The translations under genes and the position numbers were made by a program. Below, in pieces: positions 11,935 to 22,058 of a stretch of DNA of 64,000 nucleotides (positions are counted from its first letter, which is position 1; each line of letters starts with the position of its first letter). The notes under the pieces are model-generated. The model worked only from the letters and a program-made list of their open reading frames with translations, was not told the origin of the DNA and made no database searches. Source of the stretch: Oscarella lobularis (lineage: Eukaryota; Porifera; Homoscleromorpha; Homosclerophorida; Oscarellidae); the NCBI RefSeq assembly GCF_947507565.1, contig NC_089185.1:1488001-1552000 (forward strand). The letters are read 5' to 3'.

Positions 11935-14194
11935 ATGGATCCCCTGGGCGCCAACTTGGGCATTGTACAAGTGTCATCTCTCGTTCGCTGGGTAAACGCG
12001 GACAATCCAGCGCCGCTCGCCTCGAAAGGGGCCCCAGATCGAACGAAAGGCGATCGCGAATCGTCCTTTCCCGTTCGCAAGGACCTCAACAGCAAGATAG
12101 CGCTCTGGTAACCAAAAACGAGTCAATAAACGCGCCTACGAACGCTCTGAACCGCGCAGGGAAGGCGATCTGACGAAATTGGATTCACAAGCAATCGTCA
12201 ACTCGACGAACGAGGCTCTGAACGATCGAAACGAACTCAGCGAACGCATACACGAACTCGCCGGTCCCGAACTAGCGATCGAATGTCGCGAACAGCTTCA
12301 AGGCGAGACCGGAAGAAAAAGTAGAATTTCATTCATAAATCGATTCGTTTAGGATGCCGTACGGGCGAGGCGAAAGTCTCGAAGGCATACAAGCTTCCGG
12401 CACGGTGCGATTTCATTGGTTTCGATTCGGGAAAGACCGGAAGCACGTGATTCGGTTTTTTAGATACGTGATTCACACGGTTGGGCCGCGATACAATGAG
12501 AAGTACAAAACGGCGGCGGAAAGCGCTCTGTTTAGTTGCTATCGAAGCGTTTTGCAATTGTGCAGGTCAATAAGATGACGTCGCGTGCGCGATTTATTTA
12601 TTTTATTTTAGGGAATACAATTTGGACACTTTGGGCTTGAGTGTTATTAATTCAATTCGGCGAGGGTATCCTCCTGAAGAGGGAGCCCACATTGCTATCA
12701 GTGAATGAAACTAAAACTTATTGATTTTTTATTTATGTTTTCTACTCAGGGACCGTGCGCCGTTTTCTAGAGAGACATGGCAACAGCATCGATGTTATTA
12801 CCTTTGTTGTGGCTAATCAGGATAAGGTACTAAGAAATGCATGGATTTAATTTAGATCATTTGAATAATTTATGGGGTTTAGGCTGTTTATGAGTCTCTG
12901 CTGCCTCTCTATTTTCCGCGGACAAGCGAGGAGGAGACAGTTGCATTGAGTTTGTTGCCAGATGATATTGGAAACGAAGAGGGAGAGCCAGTCATTGAAG
13001 AGAGAAAGATTCGAATCTCAGACAAGCCCGTGGCTATAGGTAGATAAGAAAATATATTGATCAAATGAGTCTATTATGTATTCTATTTAATTAAGGTCAA
13101 AAAGAGCCGGAGACTGAAAACGTAGCTACAATAGATCACAATGACGAGGAAACCGAAGTTGGTGGAGTTGGAGCTCATGCCTTTGCTGTGATGGAAGATG
13201 ATCATGACGTGAGACGCGTCGAACAGCTCTCAATGAAACCTAGAGATGAGACCCTCGAAGCGGAAAGAGCCAGACGGTGAAGAAATCTATAGTCTTTATT
13301 TTAAAGTGTCAGTTATAGAGATTGACGTCATTTAGCTATCAACGTTGGTTGAAAAGAAGCAAGACGGAAAATTTCTCAGATATTGCTCAGCTGAGAATTA
13401 TTTATCAGTCTGGTATAAATTGCTATTCGACAAATGATTGTTTTGTATGGTGCGTCTTTTCATGTATAGGAATCGACTATTTGGGAAGACCCGTCATCGT
13501 TTTTGTTGGAAAGAATTTTTCCGCTAGAACAATTGATTTAGATCGGGTATGAGCTCAGTATGTGATTCTCGTTCACTTTTTATTTGGTGTTTGTGTTATA
13601 GGCTGTTGCTTACTTCATTGGCTTTCTTGATGCAATTGTTAATCAGGATTACACAATCATTTTTCTTCACACATTGACGACGGGGGATAATTTGCCTGAC
13701 TTTTCCACGCTCAAGTCAGTCTATCAACTTGTTGATAACAAGTAAGTAAAAACGTCATAGAATGCACTTAGTGATACATGTATGCATACGTGTATCTATA
13801 CATTTATTGTTTTATAATGTCTTTTTAGATACAGGAAGAATTTGCGATCCTTCTACATTCTCCATCCTACCTTCTGGTCAAAGGTACGACACCTCCCTTT
13901 TTCCTTGGCGAAGTCAGACTCATTGCCCTTCCAGGTGGTAACGTGGTTTTTTACCACGTTCACTGCGTCAAGCGTAAAGCAGAAAGTCCACCACATATCC
14001 GGTGTTGAGCACTTGTATGATTTCATTGCTCCGGACCAGCTAGATCTGCCCGCTTTTGTCATGGATTACGACAGACGAGTAAGCGCGGAAAATAATAGAG
14101 AATTGTTTCTTTTAACTTATCTTTTCAGATAAACGGACTCGGGTATCACGCGCCTTCTGGTCGTGACTCAAAGGACGATGGTGGGACCCTGTAA
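11935..14194 (+). CDS. GDAP2: GDAP2-like protein: macro domain plus CRAL-TRIO domain
   Basis: The start at 11935 gives MDPLGANLGIVQVSSLVRW, matching the conserved MDPLGAP start of GDAP2. The macro domain follows: KDLNSKIALW joined to EGDLTKLDSQAIVNSTNE, HELAGPELAIECREQLQGC, RTGEAKVSKAYKLPAR, YVIHTVGPRYNEKYKTAAES and a GTVRRFLERHG exon. The linker carries GAHAFAVMEDDHDVR. The C-terminal CRAL-TRIO (Sec14) domain reads YQRWLKRSKTENFSDIAQL, IDYLGRPVIVFVGKNF, AVAYFIGFLDAIVNQDYTII, SFYILHPTFWSK and VVTWFFTTFTASSVKQKVHH. It ends at DSKDDGGTL followed by TAA. About nine exons with introns of 45-90 nt. The family is cytosolic or endolysosomal; the macro domain may bind ADP-ribose-like ligands and the Sec14 fold a lipid. 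No lesions seen. Confidence 0.95.
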
Positions 14195-14335
14195 GGGCGA
14201 GTAAGAAATTGTGGTACTCTATGGGCGTTTGGGTTAAATGCAGAGCAGTGGTCAATTTTTTTTACGGGCAGTGATCGACTATAACATTGCAATACATGAA
14301 TACGTCAATATGTCACTTCGTTGACGTGCCAATTC

Positions 14336-16051
14336 TCAGCACAAATCGTTCTTTGCGTAACCTGGGAATCTTTCAGCACAAGGCACGCCCACGCGCGACT
14401 GCTCCATCTCGCAGAGCAAGGACAATTGACACGATTTGTCGCACGGCGAGGTCACGTGAGAATGCCTGCGGTATTTGTTGTACAACTGAAGAAGCGAGTC
14501 GTCCTCCTTGCATCGCTCAATGAAGTTGGCCCAACCAGATGGAAATAACGACGTAAGATTGTACGCATCGCGTGCCGAGTATTCTTTCCGCCATCGGGGT
14601 GACGCATTCGGGGTCAGATTTGCCTCAGTCAAATTCATAATATAATCCGTGTAATCGAGTATGCCGAATGTGCTGTCTTTGTAAATCCCATCAACTTCGT
14701 AGACGCGGAAAGCGGGATTAAGCTCCTTATACGTTGTCACGCTGGGCCCTGTATACAGCACATTTACCGGACGAGAATTGTTGAAGTAGACTGATATATG
14801 CGTCTCGTGGGTGTGCCCATAAATTTGAGCTGCTATCGTGTTCTCATACCGATTAACTATCTTTTCATAATTGGCGCTCCACGCTGTGAGACAGCCCTTG
14901 TTCGGCGGTATGTGGCCAATAATGTGGACCTTCTGGCCCTTGTTTTCTGCATCCTGCAGCTCGTTGACGAGCCACTGAAGCTGTCCGGCCGGATCCGTCT
15001 CGTTGATAAATACCCAAAAGTTCAAATTGCTGCAGTAGTTCACGTTGAGTGAAATGACTCGGAAATTGGTTGCCGGTTGAACGCTGTAGAATCCCCCGTA
15101 AGAGAGCGTTGGCGTGGTCTCGTTAGGTAACCACGGCGACCAGTCTTTCACTATAGCGTTGTAAAGCCACGCTTCGGAGTTTTGTCCTTTTACAAACGGT
15201 GGCGGATAGCTATTCACTGGCGCACTCTCGTGATTTCCCAGCGCTGGGTAGATGACTTTATTGGGGAAATACTTGAGGAGGAGCTTGATGACGACGTCGA
15301 GAACGTGCAGTTGATCATAGCGCGTTTGATTCCACACGTTGTGTGGGGGAACGTCGCCCGTCCAATACACAAAATCAAACTCGATATTATTCTTAATAAA
15401 ATCAAGGAGACTTTCCATTGTGGCCAGTGGACAATCGCAGCTATAATCGCCCCATTTTCCCGCGCCACCTTTTCCAACGAATTTATTCGGCGGACGACAG
15501 CAGAGCGGCTCGCCGCAATTGGGATCGAGTTCTTCGGTGTAATTGAGATCAACGTGAACGTCCGATAGATAGAGTATGCGCAGTTTGGGTGCGTTCGACT
15601 TTGGCGTGACAGGCGGACGAACGGGTGGCTTGGGCACGTCCGATAACGAAACCGTCCAATTTTGGCCCGACACGTTAGCGCATGACGGTCCTACGGCACG
15701 TCCGCATAACTCTTCTGCCGTCAAATTTGTATCCAAGACGACGGAGAAGAATTCCATTTGGAATTCTTTGACGATGGCGTGACAGACGAGCGAGTCTTCG
15801 ATTTTTCCCAATGTGCAGACGTCCTGAATAACGTCGGCGATGTCGGCTTGGGAGACGTGCCAATTGGTGAGAAGCCGGATGGCGGGAACAGCCAATTTGC
15901 AGAAGTCGCACTCCTCTCTTGTCGGCAACTTGGTGTCAATCGAGCCAATTTGCCTAAGAAGACGACTCAGGTTCCCCTGAGTTTTAAATACAGGCGCCGC
16001 GGAGTATGCGGAAAAAAGAAAAAGAAGGCGTAGGAAAAAAGCGGATGCCAT
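14336..16051 (-). CDS. SMPD1: Acid sphingomyelinase-like phosphodiesterase, single exon
   Basis: An intact 571-codon frame from the ATG at 16051. Residues 1-19 are a signal peptide. A saposin-B domain spans about 46-125 (CDFCKLAVPAIRLL to CGRAVGPSC, six cysteines). A proline-rich linker leads to the metallophosphoesterase core from about 157, with the zinc-ligand blocks SDVHVD (164-168), TGDVPPHNVW, ALGNHES, IIGHIPPNKG and YGHTHETH all present. The C-terminal domain contains SLFPSGWANFIERC. The family hydrolyses sphingomyelin to ceramide and phosphocholine in lysosomes or after secretion, and the signal peptide fits that. It lacks introns, unlike its neighbours, which may mean it arose by retroposition. 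Decayed pieces of its 5' end recur within the array to its right. Confidence 0.95.
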   Translation of the reverse strand: MASAFFLRLLFLFSAYSAAPVFKTQGNLSRLLRQIGSIDTKLPTREECDFCKLAVPAIRLLTNWHVSQADIADVIQDVCTLGKIEDSLVCHAIVKEFQMEFFSVVLDTNLTAEELCGRAVGPSCANVSGQNWTVSLSDVPKPPVRPPVTPKSNAPKLRILYLSDVHVDLNYTEELDPNCGEPLCCRPPNKFVGKGGAGKWGDYSCDCPLATMESLLDFIKNNIEFDFVYWTGDVPPHNVWNQTRYDQLHVLDVVIKLLLKYFPNKVIYPALGNHESAPVNSYPPPFVKGQNSEAWLYNAIVKDWSPWLPNETTPTLSYGGFYSVQPATNFRVISLNVNYCSNLNFWVFINETDPAGQLQWLVNELQDAENKGQKVHIIGHIPPNKGCLTAWSANYEKIVNRYENTIAAQIYGHTHETHISVYFNNSRPVNVLYTGPSVTTYKELNPAFRVYEVDGIYKDSTFGILDYTDYIMNLTEANLTPNASPRWRKEYSARDAYNLTSLFPSGWANFIERCKEDDSLLQLYNKYRRHSHVTSPCDKSCQLSLLCEMEQSRVGVPCAERFPGYAKNDLC

Positions 16052-16111
16052 TTCTCGTCGAGAAACAAATGAGGCACGTGACTCTCCTGCTCACACAAAC
16101 CCGGATTCGAT
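16052..16111. promoter_or_regulatory. 60-bp divergent promoter between sphingomyelinase and armadillo-like copy 1
   Basis: Initiator ATGs on opposite strands are 60 bp apart. The interval contains GCACGTGACT, an E-box-type CACGTG core. Related sequence with ACATGTGACT sits in front of copies 2 and 4, so the element was duplicated with the gene. The regulatory role is inferred. Confidence 0.5.
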
Positions 16112-17793
16112 ATGTCGTCACTGAAGTGCGAGCTCGCCGATTGCCTGCGCCGACACATCGCCGGCACCAGAGACCAGGAAAGCGTCGTAACTGGAACGTC
16201 TCTACACGAATACGAAAGCGAAGTGAAACGAATTCGCGCGAAATACGCGACGCCTCCTCGCGTTGTCACCGACGAAGAATTCGCTGCCGTTGAGCGCCAA
16301 GTCGACGGTGAGCTTTTCGCCTGGAGTCGAAAGGCGGTTGAGAAATGCGTCGATCAACTCGACGATGGCACCGAAACCGGCGTTCTTATCGAAATCTTTG
16401 AGGAATTGACGTGCACGCTGTTCCAGCCGCTTTTCAACAAACTCAGTTACGACGCGTCAGCGCACTTTGAGAAATGCGGGGGCGTTCCCAAGCTCATGTC
16501 GGTTATACGGGCGTCTTACGAAAGATGCAAACGTACTAGAGCCGAGAGCGATGTGAACGTTTGCGTACTGGCCACTCGCACGATGATGTCGTTTGGGAAC
16601 GACAGTCGTCGAGTTGAGGCGTCAGGCGAAGGAGGTTTTCTTGCACTTGCTGTTGAAATGCTGAGAAGTTCACCTGTGGATAAAATCAAGGGAGAGTGCT
16701 TGCGTGCCGTTTGTGCTTATACGGATAACAGCGCATGGCAAGTGAGAGCTATATCACAGTATGTGACGAAAGAATCAGATATTTCTACTTGCAGATCTTT
16801 GTTGCTCAAGCTGGGGCTTTTGAGCCCTTGCTTCGCTATGCCACGTCTGGTTTGATGGGGCTGAGTGAGGCGGAGTGTGCAGTAGCTGCACTGACCTGCT
16901 GCTCCCCCAATCCTCGTGTTTTGGATTTTTTATTGAGTGTAAATGCAGCCAGTCGCTTGGCTGCCTTTGCCAGAAGTGTAGCCAAGGTTTACAGAGACGA
17001 GATTTCGTTCTTATCCTTCTACTTTCATGGAGTCAATATAATCAAGGCCGTTCCTACTCACATATCCTATTTGTGCTGGGTGGGCGTCTCTCAGATATTG
17101 CATCAATTGAATGCGCGACACTGGAGACAGAGCCTGGCGAAGCTGAGGAAAATCCTAATCAGTGGCCGGAAAGCAAAACTCCGTGACTGGTTCCAATTGA
17201 GACCAATATCCAAACAGGAAAGAAAATATCTTGCATTCATACGGCAATTTGTAACTACGCACACTCCAGAGGAGGCTAGTTAATGATAATTTTCATCTGA
17301 TTTTGTGTGATGTCATTTGATTTAGATTCGTTTTGCTGACGACAATCGATACAGTTGGCCATGCTTGACGCCCTTTACGTCGCTTCTCTGGTGCGTGCAC
17401 ACTGAAGCAAGGGAGATGGGAGCGTTTGCTCTCGCCAATCTTTGCCACGGTGGAGAAAATCGCGACGTCCTTCAAAGGGACGAGGGAAGGAGTTTGGGTC
17501 CAATTCAGCTTGCCTGTTGGAAAACGATGGAACCTCACGGTCTCAACGTCAATAATCGTACTAGGGAATGTGGCAAGAAAATCTTGGAACTGGTAAGAAT
17601 GAAACGGACGTCTAATCGAACAGTTATAGGATTCTCGTACGTTTAGGCGTGGAGCGATGGGCTTGAGCCACCGAAGTTATCACAGATATGTTTGTATTAC
17701 ATTTCATGTCATTTTCAGTGCTGTTTTTCAGACAAGTTGACACTTTTGCCTTTAAATTTTCTAATGAGGCTGTCTCCTTTTTTGCATAGTTAA
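16112..17793 (+). CDS. Armadillo-like repeat protein, tandem copy 1
   Basis: Four exons by alignment with the other copies: 16112-16741, 16795-17274, 17326-17592 and 17647-17793, giving 507 residues from MSSLKCELADCLRRHIAGT. I do not recognise the family by name. The sequence is predominantly alpha-helical with armadillo-like motifs, such as EGGFLALAVEMLRSSP, IKGECLRAVCAYTDNSAWQ and EAREMGAFALANLCHGGENR, so a helical-repeat scaffold is likely. Oddity: exon 2 should end after CCAGAGGAG, where copies 2, 3 and 5 have a GT donor; here the next bases are GCTAGT, so splicing needs a GC-AG intron or a shifted site. It is the copy adjoining the intact sphingomyelinase gene and is more divergent than copies 2, 3 and 5 are from each other. 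Confidence 0.75.
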
Positions 17794-17929
17794 TTAATAG
17801 CCAACTGTTTTTTGTTCCAGAGTTGTGAACAAGCGCGCACGTTGACCACACGTAATGTCACCAGGGATATGAAGAGGGATATACAACTCGCGCTATCACG
17901 TGACATTTCCTTGATGCAGAGATAGAGTC

Positions 17930-18219
17930 CAAAAACGAAACCATCCAGTTCTGGCTTGATGGTATGACGAACGAGCAAGTCTTTAATTTTTTCCGCATAA
18001 AGATATCCTGAGGACATCGGCGATGTCGTCTTGGGAGATGTAGCAATCGACGAGAAGCCAGACGACAGGAACGGCCAATTTGCAGAAATCGCAATTTGCC
18101 ACTTGGTGTCGATTGATTTTGAAGCAGACTAGCCAATTTTCTCACATTCTCCGCCGTCTTAAATACCGAGGTACGGGCGCCGAAAACGCGGAGCAAAGGA
18201 AAAGAATACGTAGAAAATG
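17930..18219 (-). pseudogene. Decayed 5' fragment of the sphingomyelinase gene (spacer 1-2)
   Basis: The sequence matches the 5' part of the intact sphingomyelinase gene (roughly 15640-16040) in the same orientation and order: the segment around GACGTCGGCGATGTCGGCTT, the AGCCAATTTGCAGAA block, the CTTGGTGTCGAT block and the promoter-proximal TTAAATAC. Internal deletions remove part of the saposin-domain code, and no frame survives. It ends immediately before the start of armadillo-like copy 2, exactly as the functional gene abuts copy 1. Confidence 0.8.
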
Positions 18220-18464
18220 ATTGATTAACGAGACATGTGACTATGCACACCCGGATGCGTGTATGTCATCACTCAAGGAGGAGCTCGCCGATTGCCTGCG
18301 TCGCCACATCGCCGGCACGAGGGAGCCAGGCAGCGTCGTAACCGGAACGACTCTACGCGAATACGAAAGCGAAGTCAAACGAATTCGCGCGAAATATGCG
18401 ACGCCTCCTCGAGTCGTCACCGACGAAGAATTCGCCGCCGTCGAGCGCCAAGTCGACGGCGAGC

Positions 18465-20477
18465 TGTGGGGTCAGTATAGTAGATCGTCAGTATAGTAGA
18501 TCAATGCGTCACTGTGTCGTCAGCACTACGTAGGCATTCGTCACAGTGACGTCACTGCACAACACACGCTGTCTCGTATATTGACATTCCCTTCGCAAAT
18601 TAGCAGCGTCATTACGTTCGCGTGTTACAATTACTCATTTTCGAAAGGTTTTTTACTGATCTAATATACTGACGTCAGTATATTAGATCATCAGCAAAAT
18701 AGATCAGCGTTATTGTACTCCACTAGTGACGTCTACAGGTACAGATAGGCTGCCTTGGCAGCAGATGTGCACGTAACAAGAAGGCTTACCCTAATCCGTC
18801 GGATTCTTTGTCGGATTCTTTTTCAGCGCCGACTCTTCGCTCCCTGGGCGAGAGTGAGGCAGTAAGTGAGAGCGCGCAACAAATTGTTATAGGTCACATT
18901 GGTCAAGTGCACTACCTAGCTGATGATAATTAAAAACAACACGGCGACCGAGAAGTACCTACAAGAAGAAACAATTTATATATCTGATAAATCGGTCAAG
19001 CTGATGCACCGTCACTTGGTGACGTCACATCTTGGCAAACAGCTACTTGGGGAGAAACATCGTCTGGGGGAACAACTAATGCAACTATATTCGTGTCCAA
19101 TAGCAGGCACGTAGCCAGGGGGGGTTCGAGGGGGTTCGACCGAACCCCCCTTTTTTTTCAGTCGGCAAAAATGACTTTGATCTTTGCGCGACATTAGACG
19201 TGCAATAGTACTGAAGGTGCAAACATTTGACCCTTTAATAGTTGTCTGTGACGTAGCCACGGGACCTAATTTCTGTTTGTAAACATATACAAGGTACGTG
19301 AAAACGTTTCTGTCATAACACCGGCCGTTAGAGCTAAGGGATAATAAGAGACGATTCGAAGTCCAACCAAAAGACGCAGATTTAGGCAAAGTTTAGTAAA
19401 ATTCTTGGAAGGCACCCAAGAAATTACGAAAATACTTTATACTGTTCCACTAGACGCTCCAACTTTAAAAGTTTTGACCACGCCCGTACTAAAAAAATTT
19501 CGGCGCGCTTTGCGCGCCAAAATTTCGAACCCCCCATTTTACGGAGCTGGCTACGGCCCTGAATAGACGGTCCGCTAACATTCTTTACACTTTAAACGCG
19601 TTCATCCTTACAGTGCCATTTGGGTCGCTGGGAGGTAATATCAAAGTTGTTTCCAATTATTGGGGTGTTATAGATAAACAGTAACGTCACTCCTGTGATG
19701 GCTGGGTTGAGCACATATTACTACATCCACCCATAAACATTCAAAACAAGACAAGGAGCCCATCAGACGATGTTTCTCCCCAAGTAGCTGTTTGCCATGC
19801 AAGATGTACGTCACCAAGTGACTGTGCAGCAGTTTGACCGAGTTATCAGATATATAAATTGTTTCTTCTTGTAGGTGCTTCTCGGTCGGCGTATTGTTTT
19901 CAATGATATCATCAGCTAGGTAGTGCACTTGACCAAAGTGACCTATAACAATTTGTTGCGTGCTCTCGCTTACCGCCTCACCGTCCAAGGAGCTAAGAGT
20001 CGGCGCTGCATGACGAAGAATCCGACGAAGAATCCGACGGAATAGGGTAAGCCTTCTTGTTGCCTGCACGTCTGCTGCCAAGGCAGCCTATCCATATGCC
20101 CCAGAGCACAGCAAAAGCCAGCAAAAGAAAGAAACGCATGCTATTGCTGTGGCTGTTGTTGTTCTATATGTACCTGTAGACGTCACCTGTGAAGTGATCC
20201 AATGAGCGAACAATAACGCTGATCTATTTTGCTGACGATCTAATATACTGACGTCAGTATATTAGATCGTCAGTATATTAGATCAGTAAAAAACCTTTCG
20301 AAAATGAGTAATTGTAACACGCGAACGTAATGACGCTGCTAATTTGCGAAGGGAATGTCAATATACGAGACAGCGTGTGTTGTGCAGTGACGTCACTGTG
20401 ACGAATGCCTACGTAGTGCTGACGACACAGTGACGCATTGATCTACTATACTGACGATCTACTATACTGACCCCACA
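18465..20477. mobile_element. 2,013-bp foldback (long inverted repeat) DNA element in copy 2
   Basis: Termini read TGTGGGGTCAGTATAGTAGA inward from both ends. The 5-bp flank CGAGC is duplicated at 18460-18464 and 20478-20482. The inverted arms run about 600-700 bp each (roughly 18465-19070 and 19755-20477), the left arm lacking about 80 bp present in the right. Subterminal GTCAGTATAGTAGATC repeats occur in tandem, and each arm holds a long perfect palindrome centred on GACGTC (18657-18690 and 20233-20272). The right arm has a 137-codon minus-strand frame (19668-20081); the left arm holds a broken version. No transposase was seen, so it is probably non-autonomous. TG...CA ends with a 5-bp duplication recall LTR elements, but the arms are inverted, not direct. 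Confidence 0.9.
19104..19561. mobile_element. 458-bp MITE nested inside the foldback element
   Basis: Imperfect terminal inverted repeats CAGGCACGTAGCCAGG (left) and CTGGCTACGGCCCTG (right), with AATAG directly repeated at 19099-19103 and 19562-19566. It sits in the spacer between the two arms of the foldback element. The CAGGG-type ends resemble hAT superfamily MITEs, but those usually make 8-bp duplications, so the family is left open. A GAACCCCCC run occurs near both ends in opposite orientation. Confidence 0.8.
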
Positions 20478-22058
20478 CGAGCTGTTCGCTTGGAGTCGAA
20501 AAGCGGTCGAGAAGTGCATCGATCGACTCGACGACGGCACCGAGGCCGACGTTCTTCTCGAAACCTTCGACGAATTGACGTGCCCGCTCTTCCAGCCGCT
20601 TTTCAACAAACTCAGTTACGACGCGTCAGCGCACTTTGAGAAGTGCGGGGGCGTTCCCAAGCTTATGTCGGTTATACGGGCGTCTTACGAAAGATGCAAA
20701 CGCACTGGAGCCGATATCGATGTGAAGGTATGCGCACGAGCGACGCGCACGATGGTGTCGTTCGGGAACGATGATGGTCGAGTCGAGGCATCAGCCGAAG
20801 GAGGATTTCTTGCACTTGCTGTTGAAATGCTCAGAAGTGCGCCAGCGAGAAAAATCAAGGAAAAGTGCTTGGGCGCTCTTTGCGTTTACATGGATAACAG
20901 TGCGTGGCAAGTGAGTACCATAGAGTGTGACTGGTGATGAATCTGAGTTTTCCTTGCTATTGTAGATCTTCGTTGCTCAAGCTGGGGCTTTTGAGCCTTT
21001 GCTCGACTATGCCACGTCTGGTTTGGTTCGGCTCAGCGAGGCAGAGTGTGCAATAGCTGGACTGACCTGCTGCTCCGCCAATCCTCGTGTTTTGGATTTT
21101 TTATCGAGTGTAAATGCAGCCAAGCGACTGGCTACCTTTGCCAGCAGTGTTGCTGAAGTTTACAGAGACGAGTGTGCGTCCTACACCTTCTACTTTCACG
21201 GGGTCAATATAATGAAGTCCCTTCCCACTCACATATCCTATTTGTGCTTGGTTGGCATCTCTCAGATCTTGCATCAATTGAATGCAAGACACTGGAGACA
21301 GAGCCTGAGGCAGCTGAGGAAAATCCGAATCAGTGGCAAGACAGCCAATCTCCGTGACTGGTTCCAATTGAGACCAGTATCCAAACAGGAAAGAGAATAT
21401 CTTGTATCCATACGGCAATTTGTAACTACCCACACTCCAGAGGAGGTTAACTAATGATGTTAAATTCTTTCTTATTTTTGACGTCATTTGTTTTAGATTC
21501 GTTTTGCTGACGACAATCGATACAGTTGGCCGTGCTTGACGCCCTTTACGTCGCTCCTCTTGTGCGTGCACGCCGAAGCAAGGGAGATGGGAGCATTTTC
21601 TCTTGCCAATCTGTGCCACGGTGGAGAAAATCGCGACGTCGTTGAAAGGGAAGAAGGAAGGAGTTTGGGTCCAATTCAGCTAGCCTGTTGGAAAACGATG
21701 GAACCTCACGGTCTCAACATCGATAATTGTACTAGGGAATGTGGGAAGAAAGTCTTAGAACTGGTAAGAATGAAACTGACGTCCCATTGGACAACTAGTT
21801 ATTTGATTCTTGTACGTTTAGGCGTGGAAGGATGGGCTTGAGCCACCGAAGCTATCACAGATATGTTTGTATTACGTTTCATGTCATTTTCAGTGTTGTT
21901 TTTCAGACAAGTTGACACTTTTGCCTTTAAATTTTCTAGTGAGGCTGTCTCCTTTTTTGTATAGTTAATAGCCAGGTGTTTTTTTCAGGTGTTCCGTTCC
22001 GAGCACGTTGACCACACACGTGACGTCCAACTAAGACCTGGCACACCCGTATGCGAGT

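Larger units (their letters stand above)
18263..21968 (+). pseudogene. Armadillo-like repeat gene, tandem copy 2, exon 1 split by a transposon
   Basis: Exon 1 is in two parts, 18263-18464 and 20483-20910, separated by the foldback element and its second target copy. Counting the 5-bp target duplication once gives 202 + 428 = 630 nt, exactly the exon 1 length of copies 1, 3 and 5. Exons 2-4 are 20966-21445, 21497-21763 and 21822-21968, with normal GT-AG borders and the standard 480, 267 and 147 nt. The frame is open outside the insertion, so the break looks recent. Unless the element is spliced or excised, the protein would stop shortly after DGEL within the element. Confidence 0.85.

Noticed and set aside
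15182-15568. Plus-strand frames over the sphingomyelinase gene
   Set aside because: Antisense shadows of an intact catalytic domain.
18465-20477. LTR retrotransposon
   Set aside because: TG...CA ends and a 5-bp duplication fit, but the long terminal arms are inverted, not direct, and no pol, gag or primer-binding site was seen.
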